Assembly: GCA_003327425.1 (NCBI GenBank)
Contig: QOQW01000005.1
Coordinates: 186,001 to 250,000, forward strand
Reading direction: 5' to 3'
Source: Candidatus Ozemibacter sibiricus
GTDB taxonomy: Bacteria > Muiribacteriota > Ozemobacteria > Ozemobacterales > Ozemobacteraceae
DNA: 64,000 nucleotides
Shown here: piece by piece, positions 34,834 to 43,787 of the stretch
Layout of the letters: every line of letters starts with the position of its first letter
Position numbering within the stretch: the first letter of the stretch is position 1
Translations under genes and position numbers: made by a program
Notes under the pieces: generated by a model
What the model saw: only the letters and a program-made list of their open reading frames with translations
Databases searched by the model: none
Told to the model about the DNA's origin: nothing

Positions 34834-36612
34834 TCATGGTGATGAGGGAAGCACGCGGGCGAGGGCGCGGACGGCGGGGTGATCCGGGGCGCGTGCCAGG
34901 ATCTGGGCCAGCTCGGCCCGGGCGGCGGCCCAATCCCGGGCCCCCACCCGGGCGGTGGCCCGGCCGATCCGGGCGTCGAGATCGTCGGGTCTGGACTGCA
35001 GCACCGCGTCGAACTGCACGACGGCTTCATCCCATCGTTCTTCGCGCAATAGCGCCACCCCCAACTGGTGGTGGGCCAGAGACAGCCCCGGATAGAGCTG
35101 CAGGGTGTGCCCGAACAGGGTGTGGGCACTCTGCCAGACCTCGCATTGGCGATAGGTGAGCAGGCCGAGGCCGAGCGAGAGCAGGACCATCCCGGCCAGC
35201 CAGGCCGAGCGGGCTGAGGGGCCCGGCATGGTCAGGTAGATGCTGGCGGCGGCCAGGGCGAGGCCGGCGAGGGGAACGTACATGAAATGATCGCTGGTCA
35301 AGATCGGCATGCCTACGCGTACCAATTGCGAGAGCGGGGCCAGGGCGACGGCGAAGAACATGGCGCCGAAGGTGAAGAGAGGATCGCGCTGACGGGTCTG
35401 CCAGGCGCACCAGGCCAGACCCGCCACCAATGCGGGAGCAAGCCAGTATGACCAGGGAAACGTATCGGCGGGACCTTCCGGAATGGGATACAGACAGGAC
35501 AGTCCGACTGGCCAGACGAATGAACCGAGCTGGAAGAGCACGCCGCGGGCGGCCACCAGCACCCGTTCGAGCGTCGGCACGGCTGGCATCTGCGGGGCGG
35601 CGGCCAGCCAGGCCACTCCGGCCCCGATTAAGCTGATGACAGCGGCCCAGGCGAGGTCCACGCCGAGATCTGCCCATCGCCTGGCGAGTTCTCGCCATCC
35701 TGGTCGTGGAGCAGGAGCGGGCGGGGCGTCGGCGGTGCGATCCGGCCGCGACGCGTGGGCTGGGTGGGGCAGCTGGGCGGGCCGGTCGGCGGGCGGTTCG
35801 GTTCGGCCTGGCTCATCGACGGCCCCTGGCGCCCTCGGGGGGGCGGCCGTCGTTTCTGTCTCTCCGGTCGGCAAGAAAGTCGTTGCTATCAGCGTTGAAG
35901 CCGGCGAAGGCTTGTGGTCAAGAAATGAAGTGCGGTACAAGAAAAGGCGTTGCAGTAGCACGATGACCGGAAAGACGAACGCTGTTCCCTTGGCCAGGAT
36001 TGCTCCGATCAAGCAGAGGAGGGAAAGCCACTGAAGAAAGCAGGCCGGATTTCGAAACTGGCCCAAGCAACCTCGGCTGACCGGTGGGTTTGGCCCTTCC
36101 ACTGGCCGGATGAGCGAGCGCCGGTCGGCCCACGTCTGAGCCGCCAGAGCGGCGAAGAACAGCAGGCCCGACAGGACCGTGCGCTGGCCGGTGGCCCAGG
36201 CCACGCTCTCCACCTGCAGCGGGTGGAGGCCGAACACCAGGCCGGCTGCCAGTGCCAAGCGACGGTCATCCGTCAGAGCGGCGATCCAGAGGCCGACCAG
36301 CAGGGTGGTCGTCAGATGCAGGCCCAGAGTGACGGTATGCAGCCATCCGGGGTCGAGGTCGAACCATCGCTTCTGCAGCGCCCAGGCCAGGAAGGCGAGC
36401 GGCGAGTAGGTATACTGCCAGCTCGCGGTGAACATGCGCCGGATCGAGTCCCACGACCAGTCCTGGACCCATGGCTGTTCCAGGATCATGTCGGCCTCGT
36501 CGAGATGGGTGAAGCCGTTGTCCATGACGGGCCGGAAGGCAATCGCAATCACACCTACCACGCCCGCCCAGGCCAACACCCACCGCGCGTCAGAAAGGCG
36601 TCGATCGTTCAT
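34834..36612 (-). CDS. TMTC-like membrane protein with C-terminal TPR repeats
   Basis: A 592-residue polytopic protein. The first luminal loop has LDEADMILEQPWVQDW and YTYSPLAFLAWALQ, and the helix segment FGLHPLQVESVAWATGQRT is the hallmark of the TMTC/DUF1736 family of protein O-mannosyltransferase-like proteins. About ten helices follow, interrupted by a Pro/Ala/Thr-rich cytoplasmic insertion of about 60 residues (near 235-300). The C-terminal 100 residues are TPR repeats (LAHHQLGVALLREERWDEAV). AGGAA precedes ATG 36612. Divergent from the PH-like gene. Confidence 0.82.
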   Translation of the reverse strand: MNDRRLSDARWVLAWAGVVGVIAIAFRPVMDNGFTHLDEADMILEQPWVQDWSWDSIRRMFTASWQYTYSPLAFLAWALQKRWFDLDPGWLHTVTLGLHLTTTLLVGLWIAALTDDRRLALAAGLVFGLHPLQVESVAWATGQRTVLSGLLFFAALAAQTWADRRSLIRPVEGPNPPVSRGCLGQFRNPACFLQWLSLLCLIGAILAKGTAFVFPVIVLLQRLFLYRTSFLDHKPSPASTLIATTFLPTGETETTAAPPRAPGAVDEPGRTEPPADRPAQLPHPAHASRPDRTADAPPAPAPRPGWRELARRWADLGVDLAWAAVISLIGAGVAWLAAAPQMPAVPTLERVLVAARGVLFQLGSFVWPVGLSCLYPIPEGPADTFPWSYWLAPALVAGLAWCAWQTRQRDPLFTFGAMFFAVALAPLSQLVRVGMPILTSDHFMYVPLAGLALAAASIYLTMPGPSARSAWLAGMVLLSLGLGLLTYRQCEVWQSAHTLFGHTLQLYPGLSLAHHQLGVALLREERWDEAVVQFDAVLQSRPDDLDARIGRATARVGARDWAAARAELAQILARAPDHPAVRALARVLPSSP

Positions 36613-36862
36613 GATTCCTTCCCTGCTGAAGCTGAAATTGACATGAACATCGGCGACTTGGCAAGCGGGCTCGCCCAAACGTGCCGAGTTTGGAGGTTCA
36701 TTCCATGGTACCATGAGCGCCCTTGCGATGGAGGGATACAATGCTCGCCTGTGGAGCGTGGAACATCTGCAAGGGGTGAACTGTCGGGCAGAGATTCCGA
36801 CAACCACGCCCTGGAGCACTTTCATGGGAATCTGGGATTGTCGCCATCGACGTTGAGACACC

Positions 36863-36891
36863 TTGCCCGATGGAGGAAATTCAGGTAGGAT
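36863..36891 (+). promoter_or_regulatory. Promoter placed for a leaderless mRNA
   Basis: TTGCCC (36863-36868) and TAGGAT (36886-36891) are 17 bases apart; only six bases separate the -10 from ATG 36898, so transcription should start at or next to the start codon. Confidence 0.6.
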
Positions 36892-36897
36892 GCGGGC

Positions 36898-38169
36898 ATG
36901 CCGCCGATGCCGCCCCATCTGCCAGCCGCCGTTCTGGCCGATCTCCAGCCGTATTTCGAAGCTGGGGAAAAGGTGATCGGCGCCATTTCCGCCGGGTCGG
37001 GGCAGATCGGTCGGCCCGGTGAGCTGTGGCTGGTGCTGACCGGCACGCGCCTCTACTTCCACACCCGAGAGACCGGCAAAGATCCCGTCATTGCGCTGTT
37101 GCCGCGCAGCGACCTGGCCTCGATCACCTACTACCAGCATTCGCGCGGGATCACCCTGACCTTCGTGCCGCGCTCGTCGCCGCGCAGCGTCAGCAAGATC
37201 TCCTTCCCCAAGACCCAGCGGGCGGCTGTCGAGACCTTCTGCGAGCCTCTCGCCTCTCTGATCACCTTCGAGGCGGAAGGTCGCCCGGGGGCCAGCTCCC
37301 AAGCTGAGCCTCCCGGCGGTCCCCTGTCAGGCACCCCACTGCGGCCGCTGGCCGAGGATGCCCCCGCCCCTCCGCGTCCATCAACGGGTGGAGGCATCCC
37401 GTCCTCACCCGCTCCTCCGCTCAGCCCCGAACCGAGCCGGGCAGCAGCCGCCGGTGGGCAGAGATCGCCGGGAACCCCCGCCCCCTCTGGACCCACCGCC
37501 GCTCCGGGGTCGCCCGTCACCGCCGCTCCTGACACGATGCCCGCTGGTCGGTCGAGCCCAGCTCAGGCCGTCCCCGGCCTGGCCGAACGGGCGTTTCCGG
37601 CGCCGTCCCCGGCTCAGCCGGTCGAGGCGCCTGAGCTGCCGGCGCCGCTCCGCTCTGCGGGTGCCTCGACCGCGTCGGCCCGGCCTGCCTCTGCCCCCGT
37701 CGATCGAGCGCGTGAACCGCCGCGGGTCGAATGGCCGGCGGGTGGCCAGCGCAGCGAAGCCTCGCCTCCAGGCCGCTCTCTGGCGCCGGGCGCTTCTGCC
37801 GGGACGTCGACCGGGGCGGTGCCAGGAGCGGTCGGCCGCCCTGCCCCGACGGCGACCGGTTCTGAACGCCGATCTCCTGGCGAAACCGGAACGCGCGCCA
37901 GCATCTCTTCCGAAAAAAGCCCTCCTGGCGGCTCGTCGACCCCTGCCTTCGGGGTGGCCGCCCCTGCTTCTGCCTCGTCCGGGGCCAGGCCGGCGGCCAC
38001 TCGGGGGCCGGGTGTGGCGCCAACGGGTGTGGCGGCCGCCGACGTTCGCTTGGCCTCTGAAGCAGGGGAAGGCCCCGGCTTCCGATGCACGCTGCTGGCG
38101 ACGGCCGCGGCCTTGACCGTGGCCTTCCTCTGGTATCGCCTGTTCCGGGCCTTGTCTGGAAGTCGATGA
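36898..38169 (+). CDS. Tail-anchored protein with PH-like N-terminal domain and long disordered linker
   Basis: A 423-residue protein. Residues 1-125 look like a bacterial PH/GRAM-type domain (GELWLVLTGTRLYFHTRET...ITYYQHSRGITLTFVPRS...KISFPKTQRAAVETF). Residues 130-395 are a Pro/Ala/Ser/Gly-rich disordered linker. The C-terminus is a single hydrophobic helix (LLATAAALTVAFLWYRLF), so the PH-like domain would sit in the cytoplasm tethered to the membrane. The stop codon overlaps the ATG of the sugar transferase (ATGA), indicating translational coupling. Domain assignment is by pattern only. The coding frame is supported by the conserved-looking ends despite other long frames in the linker. Confidence 0.72.
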   Translation: MPPMPPHLPAAVLADLQPYFEAGEKVIGAISAGSGQIGRPGELWLVLTGTRLYFHTRETGKDPVIALLPRSDLASITYYQHSRGITLTFVPRSSPRSVSKISFPKTQRAAVETFCEPLASLITFEAEGRPGASSQAEPPGGPLSGTPLRPLAEDAPAPPRPSTGGGIPSSPAPPLSPEPSRAAAAGGQRSPGTPAPSGPTAAPGSPVTAAPDTMPAGRSSPAQAVPGLAERAFPAPSPAQPVEAPELPAPLRSAGASTASARPASAPVDRAREPPRVEWPAGGQRSEASPPGRSLAPGASAGTSTGAVPGAVGRPAPTATGSERRSPGETGTRASISSEKSPPGGSSTPAFGVAAPASASSGARPAATRGPGVAPTGVAAADVRLASEAGEGPGFRCTLLATAAALTVAFLWYRLFRALSGSR

Positions 38170-39566
38170 CCGAGGATCCGGCCTCCCCGCGCCAGCCGAT
38201 GTCCGGCGCTCACCCGGCCGGGCCTTCCACCGCTGCGCATCGCCGGGCCTTCCACTGGCTCTTCCTGCTGCCCGCCCTGGCCGACACCCTGACCCTGGCC
38301 CTCGCGGGCACGCTGGCCTACCTGCTGCGCACCTCCTCCCTGTTCGAGGTCGACGACTACCTGCGCAACCCTCGGCAATATCTGCTCATGCTGGGCGTGG
38401 CCATCGCGCTGTGGCACATCCTGCTGGCCTGGCGTGGCGGCTATGCCAACCGCCTCCTCTTCTTCCGCATCGACGAGCTGCAGTTGCAGTTCAACACCTC
38501 GCTGATCCTTCTCCTGTTGCTGATGGCGGGCACCTTCCTCTATCGCCAGTACGACTACTCACGCCTCATCCTGTTCTTCGGGTGGGGCTTCTTCGTGGTG
38601 CTGGGCAGCCTCGGTCGGCAGGTCTCGCACCGGCTGCGGGAGGCGCTGCACCGGCGGGGGTGGGCGCGGCGGGACGTCCTGCTGGTGGGGAAGGGCGAGC
38701 GGCGGCGTTTGCTGGCCACCCGTCTGCGCGAACATCCTGGCCTCGGGGTGCGGCTGCGGCGCCTGCCGGCCAGCGTCTCGCTCGTCGATTTCCTGGCCGC
38801 CACCCCCATCGACGAGCTGTTCCTGTTCAGCGATCGGGTCGCCTACGAGAACATCTGGGTCCTGCGCGAACGCAGCTGCAACCCGGATCTAGTCATCCAT
38901 CTCGTCCCGCCGTTCGGCAACCTGTACCTGCGCAACCTGAGCGGCGGGTTCTTCGACGGCACGGTCATGATCAGTCTCGACAGCCCGATGGCCCGGCGCT
39001 GGATGCTGGCGACCAAGCGGGCCATCGACGCGGTCACCGCGGCCGTCTTCCTGGCGCTGCTCTCGCCGCTGCTCCTGCTGCTGGCCGTGCTGATCAAGCT
39101 CGATTCCCCCGGCCCCGTGCTGTTCCGGCAGCGGCGGGTCGGCCTGGGCGGACGCGAGTTCACCATCCTCAAATTCCGCTCGATGTTCGTCGAAGCCGAT
39201 CCCTATGCGGTGACGCCCACCGATCGCTCCGATCCGCGCATCACGCGGGTGGGGTCGTTCCTGCGCTCGACCGGGCTCGACGAGCTGCCCCAGTTGTGGA
39301 ACGTCCTGGTCGGCGAGATGAGCCTGGTCGGGCCGCGTCCCGAGATGCCCTTCATCGCCAAGGGCTACACGCCGCTCGAAGCCAAGCGGTTGCAGGCCCG
39401 CCCCGGCATCACCGGCCTGTGGCAGGTCTATGCCCGCTCGAGCCACCTGCCCATCCATCATCACGTCGAGTTCGACTTGTACTATATCGAAAATATGTCA
39501 TTGAGCCTCGATCTGATGATTCTGCTCGACACCATTCCCACGCTCATCCTGCGCACCGGTATTTGA
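38166..39566 (+). CDS. Polyprenyl-phosphate glycosylphosphotransferase (WbaP/WcaJ type)
   Basis: A 466-residue enzyme that starts polysaccharide repeat-unit synthesis by placing a sugar-1-phosphate on undecaprenyl phosphate. Four N-terminal transmembrane helices (31-150), a CoA-binding-like domain (about 165-270), then a fifth hydrophobic reentrant helix and the catalytic domain with [46 protein letters not shown] and SLVGPRPE, all family hallmarks. ATG 38166 overlaps the stop of the upstream gene. The rest of the polysaccharide locus is not contiguous here. Confidence 0.94.
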   Translation: MTEDPASPRQPMSGAHPAGPSTAAHRRAFHWLFLLPALADTLTLALAGTLAYLLRTSSLFEVDDYLRNPRQYLLMLGVAIALWHILLAWRGGYANRLLFFRIDELQLQFNTSLILLLLLMAGTFLYRQYDYSRLILFFGWGFFVVLGSLGRQVSHRLREALHRRGWARRDVLLVGKGERRRLLATRLREHPGLGVRLRRLPASVSLVDFLAATPIDELFLFSDRVAYENIWVLRERSCNPDLVIHLVPPFGNLYLRNLSGGFFDGTVMISLDSPMARRWMLATKRAIDAVTAAVFLALLSPLLLLLAVLIKLDSPGPVLFRQRRVGLGGREFTILKFRSMFVEADPYAVTPTDRSDPRITRVGSFLRSTGLDELPQLWNVLVGEMSLVGPRPEMPFIAKGYTPLEAKRLQARPGITGLWQVYARSSHLPIHHHVEFDLYYIENMSLSLDLMILLDTIPTLILRTGI

Positions 39567-39577
39567 CCATGAGGCAA

Positions 39578-39618
39578 GGGCGGCGAGGCGTCCTTCCCAA
39601 CGGGTCGCCTCGCCGCCC
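39578..39618. terminator. Bidirectional hairpin between convergent genes
   Basis: A perfect 13-base-pair GC-rich stem (GGGCGGCGAGGCG at 39578-39590 with 39606-39618) and a 15-base loop lie between the stops at 39566 (+) and 39651 (-). No T-run; it could end both transcripts. Confidence 0.65.
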
Positions 39619-39650
39619 CCGGAAGCGCCGGGCACGGCGGGACCGCGACG

Positions 39651-41636
39651 TTACAGGCCGAGCACGATCTCCAGGTAGTCTTTGGTGACGATGTCGCCTT
39701 CGGCGCCGCCCAGGAATTTCAGCAGCTCGTAGACCAGCTTCGATTTCTGCTCGGCATCGGCCTTGCTCCAGGTGCGGCTCTTCACCTCGAGGAAGTGGCC
39801 CAGCTCGGGCTTGGTCACCTGATCGATGTTGACGTAGAAGTCGGTTTCCCGGAACCGGACGAGGTAGCGGCGGCGGTCTTTCTGGATCTCGACCTCCGAT
39901 GACGGCTTGAAATACTCGCGGTAGAAGCGCAGGCTGTTGGTGGCAGGAGCGAGGTAGCGGCTGCGCGACAGCAAGGCCTGCTCCTGCGTCGGATAGAGAG
40001 GATCCTGGCCGATCAGGGTCAGGCGGGCGCGGGCGCCGACGATTTCGTCCTTGTCGTTCAACAGTTCGTCTTCCCGGTAGCGCAGGCGTCCCTGGGAGCT
40101 GCCGGCGAACAGGAAGTAGGTATCGAACTGCCGGTAGTGCTTCATGTACTCGATGGCGATCTCGGGGCGGGCGAGGGCGGCTACGACCGGGGCGGGATCG
40201 GCGATCCGCACCTTCATCTGGATCTCGAAGCTCTCTTCTTCCATGGCGCCGCCGATGGCGACGAGCTTCGACAGCACGCTCTTCTCGCGATGGGTCAGGA
40301 AGGTGTCGATGCGGCGGGCGTACTCCATCGCCCGGTTGATCAGCGCCTTCTCGTCGAGGGTCAGCACCTTGCGATCGCGCATCAGCCACTTGCCGTTGAC
40401 CATGGTATCGGTGACATCGCTGGCCTTGGTGGCATAGACGAGCCGGGCATAGGGCGCGTTCTTGTCGCGCAGGAAATAGGGCATGTTGTGGGTGGGGCTG
40501 ACATCGACCAGGATCAGATCGGCCCGTTTCCCGACCACCAGCGAACCGGTCTGCTCTTCGAGGTGGCAGGCGGCGGCGCTGCCGCGAGTCGCCATGTAGA
40601 CCGCGGTGCGAGCCGGCACCGCGGTGGGATCGCCGGACTGCAGTTTGGCCAGGAAGCTGGCCAGGCGCATCTCCTCGAACATGTCGAGATCGTTGTTGGA
40701 GGCGGGGCCGTCGGTGCCGATGCCGACCTTGACGTGCAGATCGTTCATCCGCTTGATGGGCGCCGCGCCCGAGGCCAGCTTGAGGTTGCTGCTGGGGTTG
40801 TGGGCGACGCCCGCCCCCACGTTGTGCAGGGCCCGCATCTCGCCTTCGTCGATGTGCACGCAGTGGGCAGCGATGACCTTGGCGTTGAACAGGTGGTGCT
40901 TCTTCATGTAGGGAATGACCGGCATGCCGGTCTCGGCGCGGACCGCTTCGACCTCCTGAGCCGTTTCGGCGAGATGGATCTGGAGCGGCACATCGAACTC
41001 GACGGCCATTTCCATGCAGGCCTTCAAGATCTCGGGCGTGGTGGTGTAGGGCGCGTGCGGGGCGACGCTGGGCGTGATCAACGGATGCCCCTTCCATTTC
41101 TGGATGAAGGCGCGCGTGTAGGCCAGCGCTTCTTCGTAGAATTTGGCGTCGGGGGTGGGGAACTTCAGCACGGACGAGCCGCAGATGGCACGCAGGCCGG
41201 CCTCGGCCGCCCCTTCCGCCACGGCCTCTTCGTAGTAGAACATGTCGGCGAAGCAGGTGGTGCCGCCCCGGATCATCTCGGCGCAGGCCAGCTGGGTGCC
41301 CAGCTTGACGAACTCGGGCGAGACGAATTCGCGTTCGACCGGCATCATGTAGCCCATCAGCCAGACGTCGAGGCGCAGGTCATCAGCCAGGCCGCGCATC
41401 AAGGTCATCGGCACGTGGGTGTGGGCGTTGATCAACCCTGGCATCAAGATTTTGCCCTGGCAGTCGATCGTCTCGTGGCCCTGCCACTTGCTGCGGACCT
41501 CGCTTTCCGGCCCGACGGCGACGATGCGGTCGCCCTGGACGGCCAGAGCGCCGGGGAAATGCTGTCGGAAAGCATCGTCCATGGTCAGGACGAGCGCATT
41601 GGTGAAGAGGATGTCAGCTTGTTGCATCGGAGGCAT
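39651..41636 (-). CDS. Fusion of an MtaD/SsnA-type amidohydrolase with a C-terminal CYTH domain
   Basis: A 661-residue two-domain protein. Residues 1-445 are a metal-dependent amidohydrolase like S-adenosylhomocysteine/methylthioadenosine deaminases: NAHTHVP (His72, His74), IHLAET (His221), AHCVHID and GTDGPASNNDLDMF (Asp309) give the metal site. Residues 468-661 resemble a CYTH (CyaB/thiamine-triphosphatase) tunnel domain: FEIQMKVRI at 470-478 in place of the usual ExExK, FDTYFLF, GRLRYRE, RYLVRFRE, and VNIDQVTKPELGHFLEVKS with Glu617. The second glutamate of the first motif is Gln473. The frame is continuous across the junction with no sign of a shift. ATG 41636 has AAAGGA just upstream; 41627 is an alternative. 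Confidence 0.85.
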   Translation of the reverse strand: MPPMQQADILFTNALVLTMDDAFRQHFPGALAVQGDRIVAVGPESEVRSKWQGHETIDCQGKILMPGLINAHTHVPMTLMRGLADDLRLDVWLMGYMMPVEREFVSPEFVKLGTQLACAEMIRGGTTCFADMFYYEEAVAEGAAEAGLRAICGSSVLKFPTPDAKFYEEALAYTRAFIQKWKGHPLITPSVAPHAPYTTTPEILKACMEMAVEFDVPLQIHLAETAQEVEAVRAETGMPVIPYMKKHHLFNAKVIAAHCVHIDEGEMRALHNVGAGVAHNPSSNLKLASGAAPIKRMNDLHVKVGIGTDGPASNNDLDMFEEMRLASFLAKLQSGDPTAVPARTAVYMATRGSAAACHLEEQTGSLVVGKRADLILVDVSPTHNMPYFLRDKNAPYARLVYATKASDVTDTMVNGKWLMRDRKVLTLDEKALINRAMEYARRIDTFLTHREKSVLSKLVAIGGAMEEESFEIQMKVRIADPAPVVAALARPEIAIEYMKHYRQFDTYFLFAGSSQGRLRYREDELLNDKDEIVGARARLTLIGQDPLYPTQEQALLSRSRYLAPATNSLRFYREYFKPSSEVEIQKDRRRYLVRFRETDFYVNIDQVTKPELGHFLEVKSRTWSKADAEQKSKLVYELLKFLGGAEGDIVTKDYLEIVLGL

Positions 41637-41663
41637 TCATTCCTTTCGCAGTTCGTTGCCGGC

Positions 41664-41693
41664 ATCATACCTGTCTTCCCCAGCAGGGTGCAA
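41664..41693 (-). promoter_or_regulatory. Candidate promoter of the amidohydrolase-CYTH gene
   Basis: On the minus strand TATGAT (41664-41669) is a good -10; the -35 candidate TTGCAC (41688-41693) is 18 bases away and weak. Confidence 0.4.
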
Positions 41694-41779
41694 CCTCCGA
41701 ACAAGGCCAACGCATCCCGAAGTCTTCAGGGGCAGCCAGGACTCATCGGCCTGACCGCGGGGAAAAACCATGGACTCGC

Positions 41780-41823
41780 CAGCCGAACGGCTAAGTACTT
41801 TCAGCCGAACGGCCCTGTACAGG
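41780..41823. repeat. Direct repeat pair plus palindrome
   Basis: CAGCCGAACGGC occurs at 41780-41791 and again at 41802-41813, exactly 22 bases apart, and the second copy is followed at once by the palindrome CCTGTACAGG (41814-41823). The rest of the 294-base gap 41637-41930 holds no gene. Confidence 0.55.
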
Positions 41824-41930
41824 TAATGGCGATCGGGGGCCAGGGGGCGGTGGCCGCTGGCCATGATTGGTTGGATGCCGGTGCCAGCCGGCTCCGATGG
41901 CAGGCGCCGCGGCAGGCGGCGCGGCGGCGG

Positions 41931-43709
41931 TTACAGATCGCCGGTCGAGAACTGGCCCCAGAGGTTCGAGAAGAACTGGATGGCGCGGCCGGATTTCGAC
42001 CGCAACCCGCTGCGGATCAGCTTGACCAGGTAGGGGGTCTGGGCCCGCAAGGGGCGTCGCGGCACCAGCGCCACTTCGGTATCGTTCGCCGACCACTGCA
42101 CCGAAAACCAGGTCTCGAGCGCGGGGCCATCGATGGCCACGGTGGTTCCCCTCTGGACATCGGTGGCTTCCAGGCGCAGGTCCTGCTTCAAGGTCGCGCG
42201 GTCCATGGAACGATCGAAGCGCAGAGTGAAGGGGCCCGACCGCGATACGCCAGTGTCGCCGTTGCGGGGCGACGTGGAGACGACGCGAGGATCGCCATCT
42301 TCATCGGTAGTGAAGGTGCCGAACATGCCGGCGTAGCTGCGCAGCAGGCGGCCGTCGCGGGCGCGGGCGTTCCAGCGGGTGACCGAGAAGCTGTAGCGGC
42401 GCAGCGGACGCAGCGGCGTCTTCGGCGTCAAGCGCACGATGGTGTCGCCATCCCATTGCACGGTGAATCGGTTGGGGATGTCAGTTCCGGCCAGCACCAG
42501 GGTCGTGCGGCTCTCGGGTTCCTGGATGACCATCTCCATGTCGTGGAACACGGTGGCCTGCTCCATGGGCTGGCCGAATCCGATCTCGAACGGGCCGGTG
42601 ACCGGCACCGCCTTCTGACCGTTGAACGGCTTCGTCCAGGAGACGATGGCCTCGGTGCGGAAGGTGGCGTTTTGGGGCACCATCCGGGCCCGCACCAGGG
42701 TCACCCCGTCGATGAACACCGGAACCCTATAGCCCGACAGGGCGTGGTACCCGGACTTGGTTACGCGCAGCAAGGCTTCGCTGCCGGGCAGCTCGGCGGT
42801 CAGGAAGGCGAGACCGCCCTGCGCCACCTGCTGACCGGTGCCGACCTGCACGGTGACCTCCGACATCGGCTTGTACTCGCCGGCGGTTTGTTCTACCACC
42901 TGCACTTCCACGCCGCCGCGTTTCGTCAAGAACGAATCGCCGCGGGCGACGGCGACGGTGACCCCGTCGAACCCCGGAAAGAACTGGACGGAATCGCTGA
43001 GCGTGCCGGCCCGGGCGGGCAGGGCCAGCTGGTAGCGGGCCTCCCAATCGAGGTATTGGATGACCACCTCGGTCGCACTGGCCACCAGAGGGCCGTTGTC
43101 GAGGGCGAGCTCGACCTGTCCGGTGGGGCCGGAAATCCCGGTCAACCCCAGGGCGGGCAGGCTGACCCGGGCCTGGGCCAGCGGCAGGAAGGCCGTGGCC
43201 TGGGTGTCGCTCATGGTCCCGGCGTACAGCGAGCGGCGGTCGACCTGGAGCGACAGACGGTAGAGGCGTCCCCCCACCACCTCGACGGCGGTGCGGGCGG
43301 TGGCGGCGCCGCCTTTGCGGTCGTCGACCCGGCAGGCGATCTCGGCGGTGACCGCGCGGTCGGGCGCCTTCCAGGTGATCTGGTTCGACGACTGGGCGAT
43401 GATGGTGCCTTCCGAGGCGGTCCAGAAGAATTGCAGCGGGTCGCCGTCAGGGTCGAGCGCTTCCGCGAACAGGGTCACTTCCTGCCCGAAGCCGACCAGG
43501 GCCATCGCTGAACGGACAGAGATGATGGGTTTGCCATTGGCAGGAGGGATACCTGAGGATTCGGAGGCGAGGCTTTCGCCCTCGCGCAGGAGGGCTTCCC
43601 GGTTGACCGCCACCGAGTTGGCATTGGTGCAACCCGACATGATCGCGGTCAACACGGCTACCGCCGTCAGGAACAGGATCAGCTTGCCGCTGAGCGGAAT
43701 GCGTGACAT
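41931..43709 (-). CDS. Lipoprotein with Ig-like (Big_5/SbsA-type) domains
   Basis: A 592-residue predicted lipoprotein (signal with lipobox IMSGC). After a PKD/cadherin-like domain (LFAEALDPDGDPLQFFW, residues 75-145), beta-rich middle domains follow, then two copies of a bacterial Ig-like domain of the Big_5 type, each opening PVTGPFEIGF... or VSRSGPFTLRF... with the DRSMDRATL/QPMEQATV pattern and a closing LRPLRRYSFSV or LRAQTPYLVKL strand. GGAGGTG precedes ATG 43709. Probably a cell-surface adhesive or structural protein. The 2H phosphoesterase gene lies 78 bases upstream on the same strand. Confidence 0.82.
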   Translation of the reverse strand: MSRIPLSGKLILFLTAVAVLTAIMSGCTNANSVAVNREALLREGESLASESSGIPPANGKPIISVRSAMALVGFGQEVTLFAEALDPDGDPLQFFWTASEGTIIAQSSNQITWKAPDRAVTAEIACRVDDRKGGAATARTAVEVVGGRLYRLSLQVDRRSLYAGTMSDTQATAFLPLAQARVSLPALGLTGISGPTGQVELALDNGPLVASATEVVIQYLDWEARYQLALPARAGTLSDSVQFFPGFDGVTVAVARGDSFLTKRGGVEVQVVEQTAGEYKPMSEVTVQVGTGQQVAQGGLAFLTAELPGSEALLRVTKSGYHALSGYRVPVFIDGVTLVRARMVPQNATFRTEAIVSWTKPFNGQKAVPVTGPFEIGFGQPMEQATVFHDMEMVIQEPESRTTLVLAGTDIPNRFTVQWDGDTIVRLTPKTPLRPLRRYSFSVTRWNARARDGRLLRSYAGMFGTFTTDEDGDPRVVSTSPRNGDTGVSRSGPFTLRFDRSMDRATLKQDLRLEATDVQRGTTVAIDGPALETWFSVQWSANDTEVALVPRRPLRAQTPYLVKLIRSGLRSKSGRAIQFFSNLWGQFSTGDL

Positions 43710-43787
43710 GGCGACACCTCCGGGTCTCTGCCTCCGCTATCGGAGGAAGTCGCCGATTTCTTGAGAGACGCGCCGGGTGGGTTTCGC

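Noticed and set aside
37358-38116. A second frame within the linker of the PH-like gene.
   Set aside because: Only Arg/Pro-rich low-complexity residues; the annotated frame has a promoter, a domain at one end and a membrane helix at the other.
40137-43511. A 1124-codon plus-strand frame.
   Set aside because: It lies opposite the amidohydrolase-CYTH and Ig-like genes, both with clear domains and ribosome-binding sites; it has none.
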